64,000 nt of DNA from Shewanella salipaludis (lineage in GTDB: Bacteria > Pseudomonadota > Gammaproteobacteria > Enterobacterales > Shewanellaceae): positions 124,001 to 188,000 of the forward strand of contig NZ_JAAXYH010000002.1 in assembly GCF_012911865.1 (NCBI RefSeq), given 5' to 3'. The stretch's first letter is position 1. Each line of letters opens with the position of its first letter. The notes under the pieces were generated by a model. That model saw only the letters and a program-made list of their open reading frames with translations, was not told the DNA's origin and made no database searches. The position numbers and the translations under genes were made by a program. Positions 53,883 to 63,559 of the stretch are shown here, piece after piece.

Positions 53883-55649
53883 ATGATTAACTACCGGATA
53901 ATTCCGCTGGACCCCAACGCCCATCTCTTTCAGGTCGAAATGACCCTGCTCAAACCCAACCCGGTACAACAGCTGTCGCTGCCGGCCTGGTTGCCCGGCA
54001 GCTATATGGTGCGGGACTTTGCCAAAAACATCATAGATCTGCAGGCAAAGGATGAGAAAGATAACAGCCTGACGCTGGAACAGCTGGATAAACAGACCTG
54101 GGCAGTGCTGGGCAATGGCCACGAGCTGCACCTGAGCTACAGGGTATATGCCTGGGACCTGTCGGTACGCACCGCCCACCTGGACAGCCGTCATGGTTTC
54201 TTCAACGGCAGCAGTGTGTTCCTGGCGGCCAAGGGCTTCGAGGCCAGTGAGCATAAGCTGGAGATCTGCGCCCCCGACGGCGAGCGCTTCACCTCCTGGC
54301 GCCTGGCCACCGCCATGACGCGCGCCTCGGGCGACGACTTCGCTTTCGGTAGCTTCACTGCCGCCAGCTATGATGAGCTGATAGATCATCCGGTGGAAAT
54401 GGGTGATTTCAGCCTCGGCAGTTTCGAGGCCGGCGGCGTGCGCCACGACGTGGTGCTCAACGGCCGCCACCTATGCTGCATGGAACGCCTATGCCAGGAT
54501 CTCAAGGCCATCTGCGACTATCAGGTAGCCCTGTTCGGCACCCCAGCCCCCTTCGAGCGCTACCTCTTCATGACCACAGTGCTGGACAATGGCTTCGGCG
54601 GCCTGGAGCATAGGGCCTCCACCGCGCTCATGTGTTCGCGCAAAGATCTGCCGCTGTCCATGACGGCAGAAGTCAACAAGGACTATCGCACTTACCTGTC
54701 GCTATGCAGCCATGAATATTTCCACAGTTGGAACGTCAAGCGCATCAAACCCGCGGCATTCGTGCCCTACAAACTGGACAGCGAGAGCTATACCGAGCAG
54801 CTCTGGGCCTACGAAGGCATCACCTCCTATTACGATGACTTCCTCACCTTCAGGGCCGGGCTGGTCGATGAGGCGAGCTACCTGGAGATGCTCAGCCAGA
54901 CCATGACCCGGGTGCAGCGCAGCCGCGGCCGCTTCATCCAGAGCCTCAAGGACTCGAGCTTCAACGCCTGGACCAAGTTCTACAAGCAAGATGAGAATGC
55001 CGACAACGCCATCATCAGCTATTACACCAAGGGCGCCCTGTTTGCCCTGTACCTGGACTTGACCCTGCGTCTCGAGACCCAGGGGCAATACAACCTGGAC
55101 CACCTGATGCGGGCCCTGTGGCAGGAGTTCGGCCTGACGGGCCGCGGCACGGACAACGACAGCCACCAGCGCATAGTCGAGCGTCTGCTCGGTCGCAACT
55201 GTGACGACATCTTCAGCTTCCTCAGCCGCACCGACGACATCCCCCTGGCCCCCTTGCTGGCGCAATTCGGGGTGGCCCTCAACCTCAGGGCCAGCAGCGG
55301 CCAACAGGATCTTGGCGGCGCCGCCCCAACGGGGCTCAAGCTGAGCCTGGGTGCCAAGTTCAAGGCCGAGACAATGGGGCTGAGACTCACCAGCGTGAGC
55401 CAGGGCGGCGCCGCCCACCGGGCGGGACTCAGTGCCGGCGACTTGTTGCTCGCCGCCGACAACTTGCAGGTGACCGCCCAGTTCGAGCAATTGCTGCAGA
55501 ACTATCATGAAGGCGAGACCCTGACGCTGCACTGGTTCAGACGCGACGAGCTGATGACAGGCGAACTGCCGCTGCTGGCCGCGCCGTTGGATACAGTGTC
55601 ACTGAGCATCACCCAGGCGGAACTCGCCGCCCGCTGGTTAACACGCTAA
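53883..55649 (+). CDS. M61-family (glycyl aminopeptidase-like) metallopeptidase with PDZ domain
   Basis: 588 residues. The zinc motif CSHEYFHSWNVKRIKP (HExxH near residue 276) and the downstream glutamate in WAYEGITSYYDD are intact. The N-terminal beta-domain (LPAWLPGSYMVRDFAKNI) is typical of M61, and a C-terminal PDZ domain (LTSVSQGGAAHRAGLSAGDLLLA, near 505-530) is present. M61 enzymes release N-terminal glycine or alanine. No signal peptide, so cytosolic. I start at 53883 (AGGACAACAG upstream); the frame is open 17 codons further. Confidence 0.9.
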   Translation: MINYRIIPLDPNAHLFQVEMTLLKPNPVQQLSLPAWLPGSYMVRDFAKNIIDLQAKDEKDNSLTLEQLDKQTWAVLGNGHELHLSYRVYAWDLSVRTAHLDSRHGFFNGSSVFLAAKGFEASEHKLEICAPDGERFTSWRLATAMTRASGDDFAFGSFTAASYDELIDHPVEMGDFSLGSFEAGGVRHDVVLNGRHLCCMERLCQDLKAICDYQVALFGTPAPFERYLFMTTVLDNGFGGLEHRASTALMCSRKDLPLSMTAEVNKDYRTYLSLCSHEYFHSWNVKRIKPAAFVPYKLDSESYTEQLWAYEGITSYYDDFLTFRAGLVDEASYLEMLSQTMTRVQRSRGRFIQSLKDSSFNAWTKFYKQDENADNAIISYYTKGALFALYLDLTLRLETQGQYNLDHLMRALWQEFGLTGRGTDNDSHQRIVERLLGRNCDDIFSFLSRTDDIPLAPLLAQFGVALNLRASSGQQDLGGAAPTGLKLSLGAKFKAETMGLRLTSVSQGGAAHRAGLSAGDLLLAADNLQVTAQFEQLLQNYHEGETLTLHWFRRDELMTGELPLLAAPLDTVSLSITQAELAARWLTR

Positions 55650-55744
55650 CCAGCGCGCCATATCGGAAGGCCCGGCATGGCCGCCGCGCCATGGCACAGT
55701 TCCATGGCATGACGGCCATGCCGTAAACCCGTTCCTGCACACAT

Positions 55745-55768
55745 AAAAAAGGGAGGCTTTCGCCTCCC
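55745..55768 (-). terminator. Terminator after htpX
   Basis: On the minus strand GGGAGG-CGAAAG-CCTCCC is followed by TTTTTT. It lies 29 bases beyond the htpX stop. Confidence 0.88.
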
Positions 55769-55796
55769 AAACACACTTCAAACCTGGTTAACCTTA

Positions 55797-56660
55797 TTAG
55801 CTTGCCTTCAGCGCCGCGATGCGCTTCTCCAGTGGCGGATGGCTCATCAGCATCTCGGCCATGGAACGTTTGCCGTTGATGCCGAATGCCGCCATCTGCG
55901 CCGGCATGGCGCCGCTCTCGGGCCCCTGACGCAGGCGCTCCAGCGCCGCTATCATCTTGTTCTTGCCTGCCAGGCGCGCCGCACCTGCATCGGCCTTGAA
56001 CTCACGCACCCTGGAGAAATAGGCCACTATGATGGACGCCAGGATCCCCAGCAGCATGTCCAGCACGAACACCACAGCCATGTAAGCGAACATGCCCAGG
56101 CCTTCGCCTTCTTCATCGTTGCTGGCGACGAAGTTGTTGATTATGCCGGCAACAACCCGGGCGGCGAAGATCACGAAGGTATTGACCACGCCCTGGATCA
56201 GGGTCAGGGTCACCATATCGCCGTTGGCGACGTGGCTGACCTCATGGGCCAACACACCTTCAATTTCATCCTGGCTCATGCCGTAGAGCAAGCCTGTGCT
56301 CACGGCCACCAAGGCATTGTCTTTGCTTGGGCCTGTGGCGAAGGCATTCATCTCGGGCGATTGATACACAGCCACTTCCGGCATCTTGATGCCGGACTGC
56401 TTGGCCTGACGCGCCACAGTGTCCAGCAACCAACGCTCGGTATTGTCCCTCGGGCTGGTGATGACCTCACAGCCCATGGTCTTCTTGGCCATCCACTTGG
56501 AAATTGCCAGGCTGATGAAGGCGCCACCGAAACCGAAAATAGCCGCAAACACCAACAGGCCCGTCATGCTGGAAGTATTCACCCCAAGCAGGGACATCAC
56601 AATAGAGGCCACCAGCAACACAGCCAGGTTGGTCCCTACCAACAATAATATACGCTTCAT
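55797..56660 (-). CDS. htpX: Membrane zinc protease HtpX
   Basis: 287 residues, the usual length. Two N-terminal membrane helices, the zinc motif [12 protein letters not shown] (near residue 139), two further helices, then the C-terminal [21 protein letters not shown] block with the third zinc ligand. HtpX degrades misfolded inner-membrane proteins together with FtsH. Single gene with its own terminator, divergent from pepE. Confidence 0.96.
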   Translation of the reverse strand: MKRILLLVGTNLAVLLVASIVMSLLGVNTSSMTGLLVFAAIFGFGGAFISLAISKWMAKKTMGCEVITSPRDNTERWLLDTVARQAKQSGIKMPEVAVYQSPEMNAFATGPSKDNALVAVSTGLLYGMSQDEIEGVLAHEVSHVANGDMVTLTLIQGVVNTFVIFAARVVAGIINNFVASNDEEGEGLGMFAYMAVVFVLDMLLGILASIIVAYFSRVREFKADAGAARLAGKNKMIAALERLRQGPESGAMPAQMAAFGINGKRSMAEMLMSHPPLEKRIAALKAS

Positions 56661-56874
56661 TCGAGCTCCTTAACGGCAACGAGATGCCAATACATGTTCT
56701 TGCAAGACATAATATGTCAGAACCAAATAAATTCAAGAGGCAGAAGATAAATATTTGTTCATCTGGGATAAATCGGTTACCCCAACGCTACCCGGGCAAT
56801 GATGTGTTAAGCCTGTGTCGATTGGCTGGGATCTTTGTTAGCATAAGCAGATACCTCCCTTACAGGACATAAGA

Positions 56875-57591
56875 ATGACAATCAACACCTTACTCATCAG
56901 CAGCTCCCGGGTGGGCGACACCCCCTACCTGGCCCACGCCATCCCCTTTATCAAGCCCCTGACCGCCAAGGCCCAGAAATGGGTATTCATCCCCTACGCA
57001 GGTGTCAGCATGAGCTACGACGCTTATCTGGCCAAAGTGGTCAGCGGCCTGAGCGAACTGCGCCTGGACATCTCTGGCATACATCAGCATGCGGATCCGC
57101 GTCAGGCACTGCTGGACGCCGACGGCATAATGGTCGGTGGCGGCAACACCTTCCACCTGTTGCATGAGTTGTATCGCTACGATTTGCTGCACCTGATCCG
57201 TGAGCAGGTCGCCAACGGCAAGCCCTACATAGGCTGGAGCGCAGGCTCGAACATCGCCGGCCTGAGCATACGCACCACCAACGACATGCCCATCATAGAG
57301 CCGCCGTCCTTCACCGCCCTGGGACTGGTGCCCTTCCAGCTGAACCCACATTACAGCAACTTCCAGCCGCCGGGACACAATGGCGAGACCCGCGCCCAAC
57401 GCTTGTTGGAATTCACCCTGGTGGATCCGCTCACGCCTGTGGTCGGCATCCAGGAAGGCACGGCGCTGTGGCGCCAGGGCGATAAGTTATCCCTCATAGG
57501 CGACAAGCAAGGGGTGCTCTTCTGCGGCCAGCAACAGGAAATCCCCATTCCGGTCGGCAGCGATCTGTCGCACATGCTGAAGGCGAAATAA
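56875..57591 (+). CDS. pepE: Peptidase E (alpha-aspartyl dipeptidase)
   Basis: 238 residues of family S51. The nucleophile serine is in [12 protein letters not shown] (Ser near 123). The conserved [18 protein letters not shown] and [20 protein letters not shown] blocks follow the E. coli pattern. It hydrolyses Asp-X dipeptides in the cytosol. The ATG at 56875 follows AGGACATAAGA. Single gene. Confidence 0.95.
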   Translation: MTINTLLISSSRVGDTPYLAHAIPFIKPLTAKAQKWVFIPYAGVSMSYDAYLAKVVSGLSELRLDISGIHQHADPRQALLDADGIMVGGGNTFHLLHELYRYDLLHLIREQVANGKPYIGWSAGSNIAGLSIRTTNDMPIIEPPSFTALGLVPFQLNPHYSNFQPPGHNGETRAQRLLEFTLVDPLTPVVGIQEGTALWRQGDKLSLIGDKQGVLFCGQQQEIPIPVGSDLSHMLKAK

Positions 57592-57969
57592 CCACGCCCA
57601 AGCCAGCGGGCGGCTTAATCGCCGCCAAGTGTCCGGCTCAGAAGTTCATGGTGACGTTCAAGCCCGGCCCATCCTTGTCGCATAGCGCATTGTACGTTTA
57701 GTTGAAGATGCCTGCCGGCAATCGCATCGGCATTGGAGTTCAAGCTCCTTGTCTCTCTAGGCTCGGTGGCGCACCAGTGCCATTTGGGAAATGGATGGCT
57801 GTCAGCTTTATTTGTTTATTTCTTGAACATCAGATTTCCTTGTTCAAGTCATTGCATTGAAATACTGGATGTTCACACGATTGATTTTTTAGTCCCTGTC
57901 TAACATTGCGCGTTTGCACGGGAAACTATCAGCTCAATACGCACCCAAATCCCCTTTCTCTGGTCACGG
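57592..57969. other. Intergenic region with a possible outer-membrane-protein relic
   Basis: 378 bp between convergent pepE and bioD. On the minus strand, 57638 to about 57695 reads YNALCDKDGPGLNVTMNF then stop, with an in-frame stop just upstream. A terminal phenylalanine and alternating pattern would fit the last strand of an outer-membrane barrel, so this could be a decayed gene end. The rest is AT-richer (57790-57960) and shows no gene. Weak evidence. Confidence 0.25.
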
Positions 57970-58671
57970 CTAATTGTGATTTGCCAGCGCCTCCAGGCTG
58001 AGGAATTCGGCGGCCCTGGCCGGGTTGGCTTCCTCCAGGAAGGGGATGCAGCCAAGCATGGGCGCACTCATGATCTCCTTCAGGCTGTCGAGATTTTCCT
58101 CGAACATGCTCATCTCAGGGTCGACACAGTTGGCGACCCAGCCGGCGATCTCCAGGCCGTCGGCCAGTATCGCTTCCTGGGTCAGCAAGGCATGGTTGAG
58201 ACAACCGAGCTTCATGCCGACCACCAAGATCACAGGGATAGACAGGCTCTGCACCAGCTCCGACAGGTAACGTCCCTGCCCCAGTGGCAAGCGCCAGCCA
58301 CCGGCGCCTTCTATCAGGCAGAAATCGGCCTCGGCGAAGGCGGCTAAATCCAGCTGCGCCAACACCCCCTCTGGGCTCAGGGCCCCCCCCACCTTGGCCG
58401 CCGCTATATGCGGCGCTATGGCGGGTTCGAAGGCTATGGGATTGATCTGCCCGTACGTCAGCTTGACTGACGAGGCCGCCAGCAGCTGCAAGGCATCGCT
58501 GTTTCTCAGCCCGGCCGGTGTTAACATGCAACCAGAGGCTATGGGTTTGATCCCCAGGGTCGACATGGGCCGGTCCGTCTCGGACATTAGCCCTTTCGCC
58601 GCCAACAGGAGTGCCGAGCTCACCAGGGTCTTGCCGCTGTCGGTGTCTGTGCCTGCGACGAAGTACATCAT
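57970..58671 (-). CDS. bioD: Dethiobiotin synthetase
   Basis: 233 residues. P-loop GTDTDSGKT (residues 7-15), IEGAGGWRLPLG (near 120) and VVGMKLGCLNHALLT (near 152) are BioD blocks. It closes the ureido ring of dethiobiotin from DAPA, CO2 and ATP. The GGAG for its ATG lies inside the end of bioC, one base before which the bioC stop occurs, so translation is coupled. Last gene of bioB-bioF-bioC-bioD. Confidence 0.95.
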   Translation of the reverse strand: MMYFVAGTDTDSGKTLVSSALLLAAKGLMSETDRPMSTLGIKPIASGCMLTPAGLRNSDALQLLAASSVKLTYGQINPIAFEPAIAPHIAAAKVGGALSPEGVLAQLDLAAFAEADFCLIEGAGGWRLPLGQGRYLSELVQSLSIPVILVVGMKLGCLNHALLTQEAILADGLEIAGWVANCVDPEMSMFEENLDSLKEIMSAPMLGCIPFLEEANPARAAEFLSLEALANHN

Positions 58672-58672
58672 A

Positions 58673-59686
58673 TTAAGGCTCCAAGCGCCGGGCGCGGATC
58701 TGCGCTATGTGATAGGTCAAGGGCAAGCCTTGGGGGGTGCGCAGCGCTTCTGCCGCAGCCACCAGCCTGAGCCAGTCCCGGCGGCCGCGCAGCCCTTTTG
58801 CTGTGCCGGTCGCTGTACTGCCCGCTGGGCTGGCCGGGAGTCTGGCCTGGGAGTTAATGTTCTCGGCTGTGCCCTGCGGCGTTGGTGTCACATGAATAGA
58901 GGCCCCTACCCCCTTGATGGAATACAAGAGGCTCCTCAGATCCGGGAAGTAGACTGTCATGGGGACCAACTCGGCCGAGAGCACTTGCCACCGTGCCCTC
59001 TCTGAGCCTGGACCTGAGTCTGAACCAGTGCCATTGCCAGAGCCACAACCAGTGCCTGAGTCAGTGCATGGGCCAGAGCCGGGCGCACGCTCGAAGGCGC
59101 CGCGCAGCGCCGGCAGTGATCGGAAGCCATTGACCGCCAAACCGAGTTGACTGAGTTCGAACAGGCTGTCTTGCGCCACCAGGCTCAGATGAAACTCACC
59201 ATCGGGGCGCAGCACCCGCGCCGCTTCCGCTACCGCTTGGGGAAAATCCGCACACCATTGCAACGCCAGGTTGGAATAGAGGCAATCGAAGCTGGCATCC
59301 TGGAAGGGCAGTCGCTGGGCGTCGCCCGCTACCGCAATGTAATCCGGATAAGATAGCGCCAAGGTTTCGAGCATGCCCTGGGCGATATCCAGGGCAAAGA
59401 CTTGGGCACTGCCCGGAAAATCCGTGCCGGGTCCGGCGCCTATGTCGAGCAATCTGCCCTTGGGGCTGAAATGGCTCAACAGCGAACGGGCGCTGAGACG
59501 CTGCAACACATCGTGTTGCTTGTAGCGCCTGGCGGCGGCAGAAAAACGCGCGCCGACCTGCACCAGGCCGCCATCCGTTGCCCCCCTGTTTTGTGGACAA
59601 GTATTTTGTGGGCAAGTGTCTTGTGAACAAGTGTCCTGTGAACCCGTGTCTCGTGAATAAGTCTCTCGCTTCATACCTTGATTCAT
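58673..59686 (-). CDS. bioC: Malonyl-ACP O-methyltransferase with repeat insertions
   Basis: BioC methylates malonyl-ACP so that fatty-acid synthesis can build the pimeloyl chain. SAM motif I is LLDIGAGPGTDF (near residue 80), followed by VFALDIAQGML, LPFQDASFDCLYSNLALQW and ARVLRPDGEFHLSL. The protein is 337 residues from the ATG at 59686, against about 251 in E. coli. The excess is a pentapeptide-repeat N-terminus (residues 8-35, DTCSQ-like), a Gly/Ser-rich insert (near 205-230) and a Thr/Ala/Gly-rich stretch (near 275-300). Start uncertain: TTG 59698 and ATG 59674 are also in frame. Confidence 0.88.
   Translation of the reverse strand: MNQGMKRETYSRDTGSQDTCSQDTCPQNTCPQNRGATDGGLVQVGARFSAAARRYKQHDVLQRLSARSLLSHFSPKGRLLDIGAGPGTDFPGSAQVFALDIAQGMLETLALSYPDYIAVAGDAQRLPFQDASFDCLYSNLALQWCADFPQAVAEAARVLRPDGEFHLSLVAQDSLFELSQLGLAVNGFRSLPALRGAFERAPGSGPCTDSGTGCGSGNGTGSDSGPGSERARWQVLSAELVPMTVYFPDLRSLLYSIKGVGASIHVTPTPQGTAENINSQARLPASPAGSTATGTAKGLRGRRDWLRLVAAAEALRTPQGLPLTYHIAQIRARRLEP
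59001..59085 (-). repeat. Degenerate 6-bp-based repeat inside bioC
   Basis: A run of units like CCTGAGTCTGAA and CCAGAGCC encodes a Gly/Ser/Asp/Thr-rich linker of about 28 residues in BioC. The periodicity is loose. Confidence 0.65.
59589..59663 (-). repeat. 15-bp x5 tandem repeat at the start of bioC
   Basis: Five contiguous 15-bp units (59589, 59604, 59619, 59634, 59649; plus-strand consensus TCTTGTGAACAAGTG) and a partial sixth. In the bioC frame each encodes a pentapeptide such as DTCSQ or NTCPQ. Gain or loss of units keeps the frame. Confidence 0.92.
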
Positions 59687-59719
59687 ATCTTGCTGCAAAA
59701 TGTTGGGCTGGTGCCCGGA

Positions 59720-60925
59720 CTATGACTTGGGGCCACCTGCCTGGGTCAGCACCTGTGACAGCGCCGCGACACAGAATTCTATGTCCGCCCGGGTATGGCG
59801 GGCACTCAGGGTCAGCCGCAGCCGCGCAGAGCCGGCCGGCACAGTCGGCGGACGAATGGCGCCGACCCAGAGGCCGAGTTCGCGCAGCGCCTGGGCCACA
59901 GCCATGGTCTTGGTCGCATCCCCTATGATCACCGGCTGGATGGCGGTAGCCGACGCCAGCAGCGGCACCTTGGCCTCCCGGCATAGCCGGGTGAAGCAGC
60001 CGATGTTCTCCGTGAGTCCGGCCAGCAGCTGCGGATTATCCAGGGCAAAGCGGCTCGCCGCCAGCGCCAATGCCGCATTGGCGGGCGACAGGGCGGTGGA
60101 GTATATGTATTCACGGGCGTTGCTCACCAGGAAATCGATCAGCTCCCGGCTGCCGAGCACGGCCGCGCCCTGGCAGCCCAGGGCCTTGCCGAAGGTGATC
60201 ACCTGCACGTCGACTCCGGCGGCATCAGCCTCTTGGCATAAGGCGTTCGCGCCCAGCCCCTGCTCACCCAGTACGCCGAAACCATGGGCGTCATCGACGA
60301 TCAGCCAGCTGCCATGCTGCCGACATAGGGCAGACAACTCGGCCAAGGGGGCGATGTCGCCATCCATGCTGAACACACTTTCGGTGATCAGCGCCGCCGC
60401 CCCATGCCGGGCCAGCAAGCGCCCGGCGCCCTCTGTCGAATTATGCAGGAAGCGCTTCAGGGTCGCGCCGCTGTCCCTGAGGCCGTCGATCACCGAGGCA
60501 TGCACCAGCTTGTCGGCCAGTACAGTGTCTTGGGCATCGAACAATGTCTTCATCAGGGCGCCGTTGGCACTGAAACCCGAACAAAACAGCAGCGCCGCCT
60601 CATGGCCGGTGAGCACACACAAGTGTTGCTCCAGCGCCTGGTGGGCCTCGCTGTAGCCCGTAACCAAAGGCGAAGCGCCGCTGCCGACGCCATAGCGTTT
60701 GGCCGCCAGATGCAAGGCATCGGCCAGCGCCGGCTCCAGGGACAAGCCAAGATAGTCGTTACTGCTGAAGTTGAGAAAGGACTTGCCCTCGAGCACGAAG
60801 CGCGGGCCGGCGCATGCCTGAGGCTGCGCCGGGGGCGATACCGCCAACGCCTGGCGGCGGCGCAGCAATCCCTGGGATGCCAGGGCGTACTGGCGGGCGG
60901 CTATCTTTGCCGTCAGTGGGCTCAT
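59720..60925 (-). CDS. bioF: 8-amino-7-oxononanoate synthase
   Basis: 401 residues of the alpha-oxoamine synthase family. FLNFSSNDYLGLS (near 50), LFCSGFSANGALM (near 112), VDDAHGFGVLGEQG (near 207) and the PLP-lysine motif ITFGKALGCQGAAV (Lys near 241) are all present. It joins pimeloyl-ACP with alanine. Second gene of the bio operon; it begins 45 bases after bioB. No strong ribosome-binding site is seen before the ATG. Confidence 0.95.
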   Translation of the reverse strand: MSPLTAKIAARQYALASQGLLRRRQALAVSPPAQPQACAGPRFVLEGKSFLNFSSNDYLGLSLEPALADALHLAAKRYGVGSGASPLVTGYSEAHQALEQHLCVLTGHEAALLFCSGFSANGALMKTLFDAQDTVLADKLVHASVIDGLRDSGATLKRFLHNSTEGAGRLLARHGAAALITESVFSMDGDIAPLAELSALCRQHGSWLIVDDAHGFGVLGEQGLGANALCQEADAAGVDVQVITFGKALGCQGAAVLGSRELIDFLVSNAREYIYSTALSPANAALALAASRFALDNPQLLAGLTENIGCFTRLCREAKVPLLASATAIQPVIIGDATKTMAVAQALRELGLWVGAIRPPTVPAGSARLRLTLSARHTRADIEFCVAALSQVLTQAGGPKS

Positions 60926-60970
60926 CGACCGGCTCTTGAACAGGCTATCGCGGCATACATAGGGCGCAGA

Positions 60971-62038
60971 TCACAGCGCCGCGGCGTCGTAGAATTGCGC
61001 CTCGGCCTTGTCCTGATGCGCGGCGGCCTTGGCCAGCAGCGCCTCTTCGGCTTCCAGGCTGTCCAGCGCCGGATTGCTGCTCCTGGCTTGCTCGGGACGC
61101 AGGCCCAAGCGGCGGAACAGGCTCATATCATCGTTTTCTTCCGGATTGGGGGTGGTCAGCAACTTGCAGCCGTAGAAAATCGAGTTGGCGCCGGCGAAGA
61201 AACACATGGCCTGCAGCTCATCGCTCATGCTTTCACGCCCCGCCGACAAGCGCACCCGCGACTTGGGCATCAGGATGCGGGCCACGGCTATGGTGCGGAC
61301 GAATTCCAATGGATCCAGATCGTCAAGCTTCTCGAACGGGGTACCAGCCACCTTCACCAGCATGTTGATCGGTACTGAGTCCGGATGTTGTGGCAGGTTG
61401 GCCAGCTGTTGCAACAAACCCGCCCTGTCGGTGGCCTGTTCGCCCATGCCGACTATGCCGCCGGAGCAGACTTTCATGCCGGAGGCGCGCACATTGCTCA
61501 GGGTATCCAGGCGGTTCTGGTAGGTACGAGTGGTGATCACATCGCCATAGTATTCCGGCGAGGTATCCAGGTTATGGTTGTAATAGTCCAGGCCGGCACC
61601 GGCCAGCTCGTTGGCCTGCTCGGGTGACAGCATGCCCAGGGTCATGCAGGTTTCCATGCCCAGCGCCTTGACTTCCTGCACCATCTGCTTGAGATAAGGC
61701 ATGTCTTTTTCTTTCGGGTTACGCCAGGCGGCGCCCATGCAGAAGCGTGACGCCCCGGCGGCCTTGGCGCTGCGGGCCTCGGTCAACACGGTTTCCATCG
61801 CCAGCAGACGTTCTTTTTCCAGGCCGGTATCGTATCTGGCGCTCTGGGGGCAATACTTGCAATCCTCGGGGCAGGCACCCGTCTTGATCGACAACAAACG
61901 GCTGATCTGCACCTCGTTGGGATCGTACACCTCACGGTGGATGCTGTGTGCCTTAAAGAGAAGATCATTCATTGGCAACGCAAATAACGCTTCTATTTCA
62001 GCGCGTTTCCAATCGTGGCGAACCTGCAATGACGACAT
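60971..62038 (-). CDS. bioB: Biotin synthase
   Basis: 355 residues, a radical-SAM enzyme that inserts sulfur into dethiobiotin. The radical-SAM cysteines are in [13 protein letters not shown] (Cys near 54, 58, 61), and [12 protein letters not shown] and the C-terminal [15 protein letters not shown] blocks match BioB. The ATG at 62038 is chosen for its AAGGTAAACACC leader; the frame is open 13 codons further. First gene of bioB-F-C-D, divergent from bioA, with a possible BirA site between. Confidence 0.97.
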   Translation of the reverse strand: MSSLQVRHDWKRAEIEALFALPMNDLLFKAHSIHREVYDPNEVQISRLLSIKTGACPEDCKYCPQSARYDTGLEKERLLAMETVLTEARSAKAAGASRFCMGAAWRNPKEKDMPYLKQMVQEVKALGMETCMTLGMLSPEQANELAGAGLDYYNHNLDTSPEYYGDVITTRTYQNRLDTLSNVRASGMKVCSGGIVGMGEQATDRAGLLQQLANLPQHPDSVPINMLVKVAGTPFEKLDDLDPLEFVRTIAVARILMPKSRVRLSAGRESMSDELQAMCFFAGANSIFYGCKLLTTPNPEENDDMSLFRRLGLRPEQARSSNPALDSLEAEEALLAKAAAHQDKAEAQFYDAAAL

Positions 62039-62093
62039 GGTGTTTACCTTAATTTTCTGTTTTATCTTGGCTAGCATACCTTGAGGCCTTAAA

Positions 62094-62126
62094 CTGTCAA
62101 CGCCAACCAGTGTTTCACCTTTACTA
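62094..62126. promoter_or_regulatory. Weak candidate BirA operator between bioB and bioA
   Basis: CTGTCAACG and CCTTTACTA, 15 bp apart, match the TTGTAAACC-N(14-16)-GGTTTACAA operator at 6 of 9 positions each. The location in the 111-bp bioB/bioA divergent region is right, but the match is poor. Confidence 0.3.
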
Positions 62127-62149
62127 ATGATTAAAAATTAGGCGGAAAT

Positions 62150-63508
62150 GTGAGCAAGCATCCCCAAGACAAGATAGATTTCGACTTCGACCGGCAGCAT
62201 ATCTGGCATCCTTATACCTCCATGACCCAGGCCCTGCCTGTGTTCGGCGTGAGTTCGGCCAAGGGGTGTGAACTCACGCTCGAGGATGGCCGCACCCTGA
62301 TCGACGGCACCAGTTCCTGGTGGGCCTGCGTCCACGGCTATGGCCAGGAGCAGATACTGGCGGCCATGCAAGCCCAGCTTTCCCGCCTCAGTCATGTGAT
62401 GTTTGGTGGCATCACCCACCAGCCGGCGGTGGAACTGTCGAAGAAACTCATCGCCATGACCTGCGAGCCGCTCACCAAGGTATTCCTGTGCGATTCGGGC
62501 TCGATCGCCGTCGAAGTGGCACTCAAGATGGCGCTGCAATACTGGCAGGGCCGCGGCCAACCCGCAAAGCAGCGCATTCTTACGGTCAAACATGGCTACC
62601 ACGGCGATACCTTCGCCGCCATGAGTGTCTGCGATCCCGAAGGCGGCATGCATGCCATGTTCGGCCAGGCCGTCACCCAACAGCTATTCGCCCCCGCACC
62701 CCAGACCCCGTTCGGCGAGCCGCTGCGCAGCGATGATCTCCATGCCATGCGGGCCCTGATGGCCGAACAGCATCACAGCATAGCGGCGGTGATCCTCGAG
62801 CCTGTGTTGCAGGGTGCCGGCGGCATGCGCTGCTATGCGCCCGAGTATCTGGTCGAATTGCGGGCCCTGTGTGATGAATTCGATATCCTCTTGGTCCTGG
62901 ATGAAATAGCCACTGGCTTCGGCCGTACCGGCAAGCTGTTCGCCTATGAACACGCTGGCATAGCCCCGGATCTCCTCTGCCTTGGCAAGGCCCTGACCGG
63001 CGGTTATATCAGCCTGGCCGCGACCCTGTGCAGCGACGAAGTGGCGGCCGGCATAAGCGACTCCCCCGCCGGGGTCTTCATGCATGGCCCGACCTTCATG
63101 GGCAATCCCCTGGCCTGCGCCGCCGCCTGCGCCAGCCTGGAGTTGATCAACACGAATCGATGGCAGGCGCAGGTGAGCCGAATCGAGGCCCAGCTCAAGG
63201 CCGAGCTGGCCGAGGCCGCCGACTATCCGGCAGTGAAGCAAGTGCGGGTGCTGGGCGCCATGGGGGTGCTGGAGATGCACCAAGCGGTAAACACCGCCCG
63301 ATTGCAGCAGCAATTCGTCGATCTCGGCGTGTGGATCCGCCCCTTCGCCAACCTCATCTATATCATGCCGCCCTACGTCATAGATGAGGCGCAGCTGAGC
63401 CGACTGACCGCGGCGATGAAGCATGTCGCCCAGGCGTTGACGGCCAATGCCGGACAAGGCACTGAGCAAAGCACTGAGCAAGGCGCCGGTTTTATCAGCC
63501 ACGGCTAG
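62150..63508 (+). CDS. bioA: Adenosylmethionine-8-amino-7-oxononanoate aminotransferase
   Basis: 452 residues, a class III PLP aminotransferase making DAPA from KAPA with SAM as amino donor. HIWHPYTSMTQ (near 18), TSSWWACVHGYG (near 51), LDEIATGFGRTG (near 249) and the PLP-lysine CLGKALTGGY (Lys near 278) fit BioA. The start is GTG at 62150 with GGCGGA upstream. The C-terminus has a short repeat (GTEQSTEQ) encoded by two 12-bp units. Divergent from bioB; terminator at 63518-63546. Confidence 0.95.
   Translation: MSKHPQDKIDFDFDRQHIWHPYTSMTQALPVFGVSSAKGCELTLEDGRTLIDGTSSWWACVHGYGQEQILAAMQAQLSRLSHVMFGGITHQPAVELSKKLIAMTCEPLTKVFLCDSGSIAVEVALKMALQYWQGRGQPAKQRILTVKHGYHGDTFAAMSVCDPEGGMHAMFGQAVTQQLFAPAPQTPFGEPLRSDDLHAMRALMAEQHHSIAAVILEPVLQGAGGMRCYAPEYLVELRALCDEFDILLVLDEIATGFGRTGKLFAYEHAGIAPDLLCLGKALTGGYISLAATLCSDEVAAGISDSPAGVFMHGPTFMGNPLACAAACASLELINTNRWQAQVSRIEAQLKAELAEAADYPAVKQVRVLGAMGVLEMHQAVNTARLQQQFVDLGVWIRPFANLIYIMPPYVIDEAQLSRLTAAMKHVAQALTANAGQGTEQSTEQGAGFISHG
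63458..63481 (+). repeat. 12-bp x2 repeat at the end of bioA
   Basis: GGCACTGAGCAA and AGCACTGAGCAA are adjacent and encode GTEQ-STEQ just before the bioA stop. Confidence 0.8.
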
Positions 63509-63517
63509 CCGCCAAGC

Positions 63518-63546
63518 AAAAAGCACCAACCATGGCGGGTGCTTTT
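63518..63546. terminator. Terminator between bioA and the hybrid kinase gene
   Basis: AAAAGCACC and GGTGCTTTT form a 9-bp stem around a 10-base loop, ten bases after the bioA stop. Confidence 0.83.
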
Positions 63547-63559
63547 CAGTGTCTAATGC

